Source of the DNA: Ruminococcaceae bacterium UBA4306
GTDB lineage: Bacteria > Bacillota > Clostridia > Oscillospirales > Acutalibacteraceae
Direction: 5' to 3'
Assembly: GCA_002394725.1 (NCBI GenBank)
Contig: DGUQ01000049.1
Location: 5,676 to 17,707 of the forward strand
DNA length: 12,032 nucleotides
A program made the translations under genes and the position numbers. A model generated the notes under the pieces. The model saw only the letters and a program-made list of their open reading frames with translations, was not told the origin of the DNA and did no database searches. Shown in pieces: positions 1 to 6,400 of the stretch (positions are counted from its first letter, which is position 1; the number at the start of each line of letters is the position of its first letter).

Positions 1-1689
1 GAGCGCATCTATGTGCCGTTCTTCATGCTGTCGGGACTGTTCCTCGACAGCGCATCCTTCAGCGATGTTAAAGTCACTAACGGCAAGGTCGTATCCGACG
101 GCGACCGCATCATCGTGGCAGGTATCGCGTTCCCGGGCTTACAGCATGATCTGGGACTGAGCCGCGACACCGCCGAGATTCCCGACTACTTTGAGATCAC
201 TGCCCATACCGATAACTTTAAGCTGGGCACCACCGTCACCATCGCCGCCAACGGCTTATTCGACAAGCTCGGCACAGATAAGATTGACAGCGTCAAGGAT
301 CTGAACAGCTCACTCGACAAGCTCGACTCCGCCATGTCGGCGCTGATCGACGGCTCCTCACAGCTGTACAGCGGCTTGAACACCCTGCTCGAAAGCTCCG
401 GCACACTGACCTCGGGCGTTGACGCGCTCTATGACGGCTCCGTACAGCTCAACGACGGCGCGAAGCAGGTCAACAGCGGCGCGGGCGCGCTGGAAAACGG
501 CGCCGCGACACTGAGCGCAGGCAGTATCACGCTGGACAACGGCGCGTTTGATCTGTACAGTGGTCTGAACACCCTCGACCTCAACAGCTCCAAGCTGACC
601 GACGGCAGCAACGCCACTTTCTCCGCGCTGCTCTCCACCGCGCGCACCTCACTGCAAAATGCCGGTCTGGAGGTCCCCGAGCTGACAAAGGATAATTACG
701 CCGCCGTGCTCGATCAGCTTGTCAAACAGCTCTCCGATGATAACGTCAAGGCTCAGGCGACCGCCGCCGCGAAGGAAAAGGTCACAGCAAGTGTAGAAGC
801 AAACCGCGACACCGTTACCGCCGCTGTCACTGCCGCCGTCAGAGAGAATGTAATGGCGCAGGTCACTGCCGGCGTGCATGATCAGGTCACCGCCGCCGTG
901 ATCGGCAGCATGGGCTACAGCGTAGAAGAATACAACGCGGCAGTCGCCGCAGGTATGGTCGATGAAGCGACGCAGGCACAGGTCGCAGGCGCGATCGAAG
1001 CGCAGATGAACGCCGACAGCACACAGGCGACCATCACCAACCTCACCGATCAGAACATGCAGAGCGACGAGGTACAGGCGACGATCACCTCCACCGTTGA
1101 CGCCAAGATCACGGCGCTGATCGACGAGAACATGCAGAGCGACGAGGTTCAGAAGGCGATCACTGACGCGCTCACAAGCGCCAAGGCAGGCAGAGAGAAG
1201 ATCCTCGCGCTCAAGGCACAGCTCGACAGCTACGGCACCTTCGACACAGGCTTGAAGGATTACACCAACGGCGTAGGCGCGGCGTCGGGCGGCGCGTCAC
1301 AGCTCCACAGCGGTACCTCCACCCTTCGCGTCGGAGCCGCCGATCTCAGTGCCGGCGCGTCACAGCTCCACTCGGGCACCCAATCTCTCAGCGAGGGCGC
1401 GTCCCGGCTGACCGACGGTATCCTCACCCTCAAGGACGGCGTACCTGCCCTGACCGAGGGTGTGACCCTGCTGCGCGACGGCGCCATGACGCTCAACGAG
1501 GGACTGAAAACCTTCAACACCGAGGGCATCAGCAAGATCACCTCGCTCAAGGACAGCGACCTCGGTAAGATCGCCACCCGTCTGAAAGCGACTGCCGATG
1601 TTGCCAAGCACTACAAGTCCTACTCCGGTCTGACCGATGAGATGGACGGCGAAGTCAAGTTCATCTACAAGACCGAAGAGATCGCATGA
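1..1689 (+). CDS. XXXLXXG heptad-repeat surface/secreted protein, 3' part (5' end outside window)
   Basis: The reading frame is open from base 1 (ERIYVPFFMLSGLFLD...), so this is the C-terminal 562 residues of a longer protein; the GTG at 13 is not a credible start. A globular segment (residues about 1-95 of the visible part) is followed by a first block of L-x-x-G heptads (about 112-200, e.g. ALYDGSVQLNDGAKQVNSG), a central Ala/Val/Thr-rich helical region (about 205-410) with repeated VTAAV-like units, and a second heptad block (about 418-505). It ends with DGEVKFIYKTEEIA and shows no membrane segment in the window. Such heptads define the YhgE/Pip-associated XXXLXXG repeat family, whose proteins are cell-envelope associated; any signal peptide would lie upstream. 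The exact role is unknown. The repeats are partly identical at DNA level (see findings). A strong terminator lies 12 bases after the stop. Confidence 0.85.
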   Translation, partial: ERIYVPFFMLSGLFLDSASFSDVKVTNGKVVSDGDRIIVAGIAFPGLQHDLGLSRDTAEIPDYFEITAHTDNFKLGTTVTIAANGLFDKLGTDKIDSVKDLNSSLDKLDSAMSALIDGSSQLYSGLNTLLESSGTLTSGVDALYDGSVQLNDGAKQVNSGAGALENGAATLSAGSITLDNGAFDLYSGLNTLDLNSSKLTDGSNATFSALLSTARTSLQNAGLEVPELTKDNYAAVLDQLVKQLSDDNVKAQATAAAKEKVTASVEANRDTVTAAVTAAVRENVMAQVTAGVHDQVTAAVIGSMGYSVEEYNAAVAAGMVDEATQAQVAGAIEAQMNADSTQATITNLTDQNMQSDEVQATITSTVDAKITALIDENMQSDEVQKAITDALTSAKAGREKILALKAQLDSYGTFDTGLKDYTNGVGAASGGASQLHSGTSTLRVGAADLSAGASQLHSGTQSLSEGASRLTDGILTLKDGVPALTEGVTLLRDGAMTLNEGLKTFNTEGISKITSLKDSDLGKIATRLKATADVAKHYKSYSGLTDEMDGEVKFIYKTEEIA

Positions 1690-1701
1690 TCCATCAACGA
1701 C

Positions 1702-1732
1702 AAAGAGGCTGCCAATCGCAGCCTCTTTTTTT
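1702..1732 (+). terminator. Rho-independent terminator after the heptad-repeat gene
   Basis: An 11-bp perfect stem (AAAGAGGCTGC at 1702-1712 with GCAGCCTCTTT at 1718-1728) has a 5-base loop and is followed by a T tract up to 1732. It sits just downstream of the stop at 1689 and separates that gene from the next one, which has its own promoter. Confidence 0.93.
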
Positions 1733-1767
1733 CTTAAAATGACATCCTTTAAATCCAAAAAGTATGA

Positions 1768-1796
1768 TTGATTTTTGCTCCCTCATATGGTAAAAT
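1768..1796 (+). promoter_or_regulatory. Sigma-A type promoter of the DtxR-like regulator
   Basis: TTGATT (1768-1773) and TAAAAT (1791-1796) are separated by exactly 17 bases. Transcription would start near 1803, giving a leader of about 38 bases before the ATG at 1841, with a GGAGG ribosome site at 1829-1833. I see no clear MntR- or DtxR-type palindrome overlapping it. Confidence 0.7.
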
Positions 1797-1840
1797 AAGA
1801 CAAACCGCACCGCAGAACATCGATTCATGGAGGTCAAGAC

Positions 1841-2212
1841 ATGAAATTACAGGAATCCGGTGAAATGTATCTGGAGACGCTCTTGATACTATCAAAGGAA
1901 AAGAGCTTTGTCCGCGCGATCGACGTGGGTGAGCACATGGGCTACTCCAAGCCCTCCGTCAGCCGCGCGATCGGGCTTTTACGTAACGGCGGCTTTGTCG
2001 AGGTCGGCGACGGCGGCGGTCTGAGCCTGACAGAAACCGGCAGAGAGGTCGCCGAAAAGATCTATGAACGCCACAGATATCTGACTAAGATGCTGATGGA
2101 GATGGGCGTTGATGAAGAGACCGCCACCCAAGACGCGTGCCGCATGGAGCATGTTGTCTCGGACAAGTCCTTTACCGCCATCAAAGCGTATTTCCATTAT
2201 AACGAAGCGTAA
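1841..2212 (+). CDS. DtxR/MntR-family metal-dependent transcriptional regulator
   Basis: The 123-residue product matches the DtxR/MntR family: an N-terminal winged helix (about 5-75; recognition-helix segment SKPSVSRAIGLLRNGG near 36-51) and a helical metal-binding/dimerisation domain (about 75-123). Family members bind Fe(II) or Mn(II) and then repress metal-uptake genes. Probable metal ligands by alignment with remembered DtxR and MntR sequences are Met9, His78, Cys100, Glu103 and His104. Met9 and the Cys-x-x-Glu-His set resemble DtxR (iron) more than B. subtilis MntR, which has Asp and Glu there. The protein lacks the SH3-like third domain of DtxR and is somewhat shorter than MntR. The start is fixed by GGAGG seven bases upstream. 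No transporter gene is adjacent, so its targets are not visible here. Confidence 0.87.
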   Translation: MKLQESGEMYLETLLILSKEKSFVRAIDVGEHMGYSKPSVSRAIGLLRNGGFVEVGDGGGLSLTETGREVAEKIYERHRYLTKMLMEMGVDEETATQDACRMEHVVSDKSFTAIKAYFHYNEA

Positions 2213-2215
2213 AGC

Positions 2216-2254
2216 AAAAAATCACCCACTGCGTTATCACAGTGGGTGATTTTA
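2216..2254. terminator. Bidirectional terminator between the regulator and trxA
   Basis: An 11-bp perfect stem (ATCACCCACTG at 2221-2231, CAGTGGGTGAT at 2240-2250) with an 8-base loop is flanked by A5 on the left and TTT on the right. It can therefore act on both strands between the convergent stops at 2212 and 2264. Confidence 0.88.
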
Positions 2255-2263
2255 TAAACGATC

Positions 2264-2578
2264 TTATTTTGCTTTCGCGATCGCGTCGAGGATCGCGGTC
2301 TTGGGCTGTACGCCGATCATACGCTCCGCCTCGGCGCCGTCCTTGAAGACGATCAGGGTCGGAACGCTCATGATGCCATACTCCATCGCGATATCGCCGC
2401 ACTCGTCGATATCGACCTTGTACACCGCGTAGGAGCCGTCGCTCTCAGCGCCGATCTCCTCGACCGTGGGAGTCAGCATTTTGCACGGACCGCACCATGT
2501 CGCGAAGAAGTCGACCAATATGACGCCGCTCTTGATTTTCTCAGCAAAATTGTTTTCATTTAAATGTTCTACTGCCAT
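2264..2578 (-). CDS. trxA: Thioredoxin
   Basis: A 104-residue thioredoxin that reduces protein disulfides in the cytoplasm. The active site W28-C-G-P-C32 is intact, Asp23 (the buried Asp of thioredoxins) is present, and the cis-proline is in SVPT (Pro73). Length is normal for the family. The chosen ATG at 2578 has a GGAGGT ribosome site at 2585-2590 with 6-base spacing; a longer reading from 2608 would put the ribosome site inside the gene and add ten non-conserved residues. It is divergent from trxB, its probable reductase. It is convergent with the DtxR-like regulator and shares a terminator with it. Confidence 0.96.
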   Translation of the reverse strand: MAVEHLNENNFAEKIKSGVILVDFFATWCGPCKMLTPTVEEIGAESDGSYAVYKVDIDECGDIAMEYGIMSVPTLIVFKDGAEAERMIGVQPKTAILDAIAKAK

Positions 2579-2600
2579 GTTTTTACCTCCGTTTTTAGTC

Positions 2601-2629
2601 AACACCACATCATTCAGGTGTGCGGTGTT
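2601..2629 (-). promoter_or_regulatory. Stem-loop in the trxA leader
   Basis: AACACC (2601-2606) pairs perfectly with GGTGTT (2624-2629). A second GGTGT copy (2617-2621) could pair with the same left arm, so two alternative short hairpins are possible upstream of the trxA ribosome site. Whether this has any effect is unknown. Confidence 0.4.
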
Positions 2630-2632
2630 ACC

Positions 2633-2660
2633 TTGATTTGAGCTGATTATAGCATATTAT
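2633..2660 (+). promoter_or_regulatory. Probable promoter of trxB
   Basis: TTGATT (2633-2638) and TATTAT (2655-2660) with 16-base spacing point rightwards and overlap the trxA promoter on the other strand. The two divergent promoters share the same ~40 bases, so binding of one regulator or polymerase could affect both genes. This site is weaker than the trxA one. Confidence 0.45.
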
Positions 2661-2674
2661 ATCCGCAAAGTCTA
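2646..2674 (-). promoter_or_regulatory. Promoter of trxA (extended -10)
   Basis: On the - strand the -10 is a perfect TATAAT (2646-2651) preceded by TG one base upstream (TGCTATAAT), an extended -10. A moderate -35, TAGACT, sits at 2669-2674 with 17-base spacing. The start point would be near 2639, giving a leader of about 60 bases. Confidence 0.65.
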
Positions 2675-2728
2675 TCAATAATTTATGAACAAATACAAAT
2701 AATAATTTCTGCTAAAGGAGTGTTGCAT

Positions 2729-3772
2729 ATGTACGATCTTATCATCATCGGAGGCGGCGTCGCAGGGATGACCGCCGCGATCTACGCCGCGCGTTCGGGT
2801 CTGTCCACGCTGATCATTGAAAAGGCAGGCTTCGGCGGACAGGCAGCGCTTACCGCCAAAATCGAAAACTACCCCTCCTATAAAGAGATCGACGGCTTTC
2901 AGCTTGCCGCCGATATCAAGGCGCAGGTCGACGCACTGGGTGTGGAGAGCCTTTCCGCGCAGGTGCAAAGCCTGACCAAGGAGGATGATGTTTTCACTGT
3001 CACGACCGACAGCGACAGCTATCAAGCCAAAGCCGTCATCATTGCCAACGGTGTGCGCCGCAGAGAGCTGGGCATCCCGGGTGAGGACGAATTCCGCGGA
3101 CGCGGTATCAGCTGGTGCGCGGTATGCGACGGCGGCTTCTTCCGCAAAAAGAAAACAGCCGTTATCGGCGCCGGCAACTCGGCGCTGGGCGACGCGATCT
3201 ATCTCTCCAACCTCTGTGAAGAGGTCTATCTGATCTTCCGCCGCGACTATCCCACCGCAACCAAGAGCTATATGGATAAGCTCGAAACCATCGATAACAT
3301 CCATCTCATGCCGCGCCATATCCCCGTTGAGATCAAGGGCGACCGCCTTGTCACGGCGCTCACGATCAAAAATATCGACAGCGGAGAGGAAACCGACCTC
3401 GAGATCAACGGCGTGTTCGAGGCGATCGGGCTGATCCCCGACAACGATGTTTTTGCCGATCTCGCCGAGCTGGACGAGAACGGCTATCTCCTCACCGACA
3501 GCGAGATGCGCACCAAGACCCCCGGACTGTTTGCCGCGGGCGATACGCGCCAAAAATCCCTGCGCCAGATCGTCACCGCTTGCTCCGACGGCGCTCAGGC
3601 GGCTACCGCGGCACATGACTACATTTCTGATACTCGCTTACGCTCGAACATCGATACAATTCCTCAGTCACCTAACGGTGACAGCTCCTCGCCGGAAGCG
3701 GCTCCCCCCTTGTCCGCTTTGCGGACATTCCCCCAACGGGGGTACCTTTTCCCAAAAAAGGAGCCTAAGTAA
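2729..3772 (+). CDS. trxB: Thioredoxin reductase-like flavoprotein with repeat-derived C-terminal tail
   Basis: Low-molecular-weight thioredoxin reductase: FAD motif GGGVAG (8-13), redox-active C130-A-V-C133, second dinucleotide fold GAGNSA (147-152), and the C-terminal FAD motif GLFAAGDTR (266-274) followed by QIVTACSDGAQAA. It passes electrons to thioredoxin; trxA is its divergent neighbour. The start is the ATG at 2729, 8 bases after AAAGGAG (2714-2720). Normal homology ends near residue 300 (AATAAHDYIS). The remaining ~47 residues, rich in Ser and Pro, are encoded by a palindromic interspersed repeat. The NADPH-contact region differs from E. coli: FRRDYPT replaces HRRDGFR, so one of the arginines contacting the 2'-phosphate is missing. 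It may therefore be an NADPH enzyme with altered contacts or a reductase using another donor. The stop abuts the next start codon. Confidence 0.92.
   Translation: MYDLIIIGGGVAGMTAAIYAARSGLSTLIIEKAGFGGQAALTAKIENYPSYKEIDGFQLAADIKAQVDALGVESLSAQVQSLTKEDDVFTVTTDSDSYQAKAVIIANGVRRRELGIPGEDEFRGRGISWCAVCDGGFFRKKKTAVIGAGNSALGDAIYLSNLCEEVYLIFRRDYPTATKSYMDKLETIDNIHLMPRHIPVEIKGDRLVTALTIKNIDSGEETDLEINGVFEAIGLIPDNDVFADLAELDENGYLLTDSEMRTKTPGLFAAGDTRQKSLRQIVTACSDGAQAATAAHDYISDTRLRSNIDTIPQSPNGDSSSPEAAPPLSALRTFPQRGYLFPKKEPK
3634..3769 (+). repeat. Palindromic interspersed repeat at the trxB/alkylation-repair gene junction
   Basis: Successive perfect hairpins fill this stretch: GTCACC/GGTGAC (3667-3682), GCCG/CGGC (3691-3702), GTCCGC/GCGGAC (3712-3726), CCCCC/GGGGG (3730-3742) and CCTTTT/AAAAGG (3745-3761). 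GGCTCC (3700-3705) can also pair with GGAGCC (3760-3765). The composition and the CCTCAGTCACC...GACAGCTCC pattern resemble short repeats I recall from many gut clostridial genomes, where they normally lie between genes. The left boundary is approximate, set where TrxB homology ends. The stretch stays open in the trxB frame and ends with the ribosome site of the next gene. Confidence 0.7.
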
Positions 3773-4456
3773 ATGATGACCGATATTCAAACACGTTTGT
3801 TCCACTTGCAGGATGAAGGTTATCAGTCAGGCTCCGTCAAGCTGAATCCCTCTGTCGATCCCGATACCATCATCGGCGTGAGGATACCGGCTATCCGACA
3901 GCTCGCCAAGGAGCTGAAAGGGACGGAAGAAGCGGCGGAATTTCTCTCTGTCCTTCCGCATGAATACTTTGAAGAATACCAGCTCCACAGCTTTTTGATC
4001 GGCTTCATCAAGGACTTTGACGACGCGTTGACAGAAGCCAATCGCCTGCTGCCGTATCTCAACAGCTGGGCGCTGACCGACTCCATGCGCTTCAAGGCGT
4101 TCGACCGCGATCCCGAACGACTCCTGCCGCAGATCGACCGATGGCTGAAGGACGACCACCCCTACACCGTGCGTTACGGCGTCCTCTGCCTGATGAACTA
4201 CTTCCTCGATGATCGATTTGACGCTCGATACCCTGCTATGGTTGCCGCGGTACACGACGATGAATACTACGTCAGGATGATGCAGGCATGGTATTTCGCG
4301 ACAGCTCTCGCCAAGCAGTATGACGCTATCCTGCCCTATCTGACCGATCGTCGATTAGCGCCGTGGGTACATAACAAAACGATCCAAAAGGCGGTAGAGA
4401 GCTACCGCGTTACCGCGGAGCAAAAAGCCTATCTGCGGACATTGAAAGTGAAATAA
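3773..4456 (+). CDS. AlkD-like DNA alkylation repair protein (HEAT-like repeats)
   Basis: The 227-residue product matches the DNA alkylation repair (AlkD/AlkC) HEAT-repeat superfamily, whose studied members are glycosylases removing N3- and N7-alkylated purines without flipping the base. By eye-alignment to B. cereus AlkD, Trp99, Asp103 (W-x3-D spacing) and Trp173 occupy the places of the catalytic-cleft Trp109, Asp113 and Trp187. Repeated amphipathic helices run through the whole length. There are two tandem ATGs (3773, 3776); AAAGGAG at 3757-3763 lies 9 bases before the first. The TAA of trxB is immediately followed by this ATG, so translation is probably coupled and the two genes are probably cotranscribed. 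The ribosome site comes from the repeat that forms the trxB tail. Confidence 0.87.
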   Translation: MMTDIQTRLFHLQDEGYQSGSVKLNPSVDPDTIIGVRIPAIRQLAKELKGTEEAAEFLSVLPHEYFEEYQLHSFLIGFIKDFDDALTEANRLLPYLNSWALTDSMRFKAFDRDPERLLPQIDRWLKDDHPYTVRYGVLCLMNYFLDDRFDARYPAMVAAVHDDEYYVRMMQAWYFATALAKQYDAILPYLTDRRLAPWVHNKTIQKAVESYRVTAEQKAYLRTLKVK

Positions 4457-4471
4457 TCAGTTGACTAAAAA

Positions 4472-4509
4472 AATAAGCCGACGGTGAGGAAACTCGCCGT
4501 CGGCATTAT
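4472..4509. terminator. Bidirectional terminator between the alkylation repair gene and the Na/Pi transporter
   Basis: GCCGACGGTGAG (4477-4488) pairs with CTCGCCGTCGGC (4493-4504) around a GAAA tetraloop, with one T-G wobble. Upstream A-rich and downstream T-rich flanks let it work for both convergent genes (stops at 4456 and 4521). Confidence 0.9.
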
Positions 4510-4520
4510 TTATCTGTTGA

Positions 4521-6167
4521 TCAGACAGCGGCAGTGATGACGCTCTTCTGTCTGTTCGGGATCGCGAACGCCACGTTGATCGCATGGTCGCCGATACGCT
4601 CGATATCGATCAGCATATTCAGGAAGGTCGTGCCTGCCTCGGCGTTGCACTCACCCTTGTTCATGCGCTGGATGTGGTTCTGCTTGTAGTCATCCTTGCA
4701 GTCGTCCACACTGTCCTCTGCCAGAATAATGCGCTCGATCAGCTCGGGAGAGCCGCCCTGCGCGTTGAACATCGCAAAGCTCAGCTCCATCAGGCTGCGG
4801 CACTTGTCGCTGATATCGCGCATCTCACCCATCGCCGTATCGGAGAAGGTAAGGTTGTTTTCGTTGATATAGCGCACATATTCGACGATGTTCTCGGCAT
4901 GATCGCCGATACGCTCCAGATCCTGTATCGCGCTGTACATCGCCGCGACGATCTGTCTGTCGTGATCATCCAGATCGAGCGCGTTGATCTTGACGATATA
5001 ATCGGTGATCTCCTTAGAGAGGTAGTCGATGACCTTCTCTCTGTCAAGCACCTTATCGATCGATTCCTTGTCCCGATCGAAGAACGCGATCATCGCGCGG
5101 TTATAGTTCTTCTGCACCAGACGGCTCAAGCGCGCGACTTCCTTTTCACACTGCAATACCGCCATGGGAGGGGTCGTTAAAATACGGTTGTCGATAAACT
5201 CGACCGCCATCTTGTCCTTTTCCGGATCCTCCTCGTAGGGCAGGATCTTCTGGGTCAGCTTGACAAGGAAGGTCGCGAACGGCAGCAAAATGACCGTCAT
5301 CGCCACATTGAAGAAGATGTGAGCGGCTGAGACCTGCGCCGCGGTGCTGGCAGGCAGCAGCTTTTCGATCGTGTCCGCTACGGGGAGAAGCATCGTCAGC
5401 GGCGTCATGATGATCACACCGCAAAGCGTGATCAACATATTCAGCACCGCGACCTGCTTTGCGTTGCGCTTGGCGCCGGCGGCGGAAAGGAACGCGGGAA
5501 CTGTCGCGCCGAGGTTCATACCGAATACGATGAAGATCGCCTGATCGACATTGATCGCGCCCGCGGCTGCCAGCGCCATCAGAATACCGACCGAAGCCGA
5601 TGAGCTCTGGATCACAGCGGTCACCGCCGTACCGAGCAGAATACCGACAAAGGGATTGTTGACGCTCGACAGGATGTTGTCGATCAAGCCTGTCTCGTTC
5701 AGACTCTTCAAAGCGCCGGACATGATATCCATGCCGAAGAAGAGGATACCGAAGCCGGCTAGGATCTGGCCGTAGTATTTATACTTGTTCTTCTTGACGA
5801 ACATCATCACGATGACGCCGAGGAAGATGAACAGCGGTACGATGCTCTTGATGTCAAACGACAACAGCACCGAGGTCACACAGGTACCGATCTTCGCGCC
5901 GAAAAGGATACCGACCGTTTGAGCCAGCTCCATCAGACCCGCGTTGGTAAAGCCGACAACCATCGCGTCCGTTGCCGATGAGCTCTGGATCACGGCAGTG
6001 ACAACCAGACCGACCAGCATACCGAGGAAGCGGTTGGAGGTGATCTTTTCGAGCAGGGTGCGCAGCTTATTACCCGCGGCAAGCTCCAGACCCTCTCCCA
6101 TGTACTTCATACCAAGGAAGAAGAGTCCCAAACCGCCGAGCACTTTGAATAAACTCAATATACTCAT
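4521..6167 (-). CDS. Na/Pi cotransporter family protein with C-terminal PhoU-like domain
   Basis: A 548-residue membrane protein of the NptA/Na-Pi cotransporter family, predicted to move phosphate with sodium across the cytoplasmic membrane. Two inverted membrane modules each carry the signature QSSSA (61-65 and 187-191), embedded in hydrophobic helices between about 5 and 305. A cytoplasmic PhoU-like helical domain (about 335-540) contains two ERIGDHA motifs (418-424 and 523-529), the metal-binding signature of PhoU repeats. This fused layout is typical of Firmicutes members. The start is the ATG at 6167, with GGAGT at 6173-6177; reading further to 6266 would add 33 polar residues without family similarity and run through the structured leader. 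It has its own promoter, so it is a single-gene unit. Phosphate as substrate is inferred from the family. Confidence 0.92.
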   Translation of the reverse strand: MSILSLFKVLGGLGLFFLGMKYMGEGLELAAGNKLRTLLEKITSNRFLGMLVGLVVTAVIQSSSATDAMVVGFTNAGLMELAQTVGILFGAKIGTCVTSVLLSFDIKSIVPLFIFLGVIVMMFVKKNKYKYYGQILAGFGILFFGMDIMSGALKSLNETGLIDNILSSVNNPFVGILLGTAVTAVIQSSSASVGILMALAAAGAINVDQAIFIVFGMNLGATVPAFLSAAGAKRNAKQVAVLNMLITLCGVIIMTPLTMLLPVADTIEKLLPASTAAQVSAAHIFFNVAMTVILLPFATFLVKLTQKILPYEEDPEKDKMAVEFIDNRILTTPPMAVLQCEKEVARLSRLVQKNYNRAMIAFFDRDKESIDKVLDREKVIDYLSKEITDYIVKINALDLDDHDRQIVAAMYSAIQDLERIGDHAENIVEYVRYINENNLTFSDTAMGEMRDISDKCRSLMELSFAMFNAQGGSPELIERIILAEDSVDDCKDDYKQNHIQRMNKGECNAEAGTTFLNMLIDIERIGDHAINVAFAIPNRQKSVITAAV

Positions 6168-6186
6168 TTTGAACTCCAATTGTTTT

Positions 6187-6240
6187 TGCTTTTTACAGAG
6201 AAAAAGCAGTGGTAAAGAAGTATCACAACCGCGATACTTC
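6187..6240 (-). promoter_or_regulatory. Two perfect stem-loops in the leader of the Na/Pi transporter gene
   Basis: In the ~100-base leader, transcribed leftwards, GAAGTATC (6217-6224) pairs with GATACTTC (6233-6240) around 8 bases. TGCTTTTT (6187-6194) pairs with AAAAAGCA (6201-6208) around 6 bases. The second hairpin ends 10 bases from the ribosome site. Neither is followed by a U tract, so they are not ordinary terminators; they may be a regulatory leader or RNA-stability elements. I do not recognise a known riboswitch. Confidence 0.55.
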
Positions 6241-6250
6241 ATTCCGTTAT

Positions 6251-6276
6251 ATAGGGTGTTTTTCAAATTACCCTAT
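6251..6276. promoter_or_regulatory. Dyad overlapping the -10 of the Na/Pi transporter promoter
   Basis: ATAGGGT (6251-6257) and ACCCTAT (6270-6276) form a perfect 7-bp dyad with a 12-base spacer. It overlaps the -10 hexamer and the predicted start point near 6268, so it lies where a repressor would act. Because transcription would begin inside it, it is more likely a DNA site than an RNA hairpin. No regulator is assigned. Confidence 0.4.
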
Positions 6277-6303
6277 GATAATAATACTAAATCGAAAAGT
6301 CAA
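6275..6303 (-). promoter_or_regulatory. Promoter of the Na/Pi transporter gene
   Basis: On the - strand TTGACT (6298-6303) and TATCAT (6275-6280) are spaced by exactly 17 bases, giving a start near 6268. An AT-rich 8-bp dyad (TTATTTTC 6304-6311, GAAAATAA 6319-6326) abuts the -35 on its upstream side. That dyad could also serve as a weak end for the Nudix operon, for which I see no better terminator. Confidence 0.75.
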
Positions 6304-6400
6304 TTATTTTCCAAAAAAGAAAATAAAAAGAAAAATGGACAAAATCGGCAAAGTATACAAACCTTCCCTCTTTTGTGCATATAAAATCACCAAAAAGTTT

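Noticed and set aside
2601..2629. Terminator upstream of trxA
   Set aside because: The hairpin lies in the leader between promoter and ribosome site, has weak short arms and no U tract.
2675..3616. 313-codon - strand frame opposite trxB
   Set aside because: Antisense shadow of trxB; it would also occupy the divergent promoter region and has no recognisable domain.
3660..3765. Possible CRISPR repeat or riboswitch at the end of trxB
   Set aside because: The hairpins differ from each other, there is no regular repeat-spacer spacing, and the stretch is translated; an interspersed palindromic repeat explains it better.
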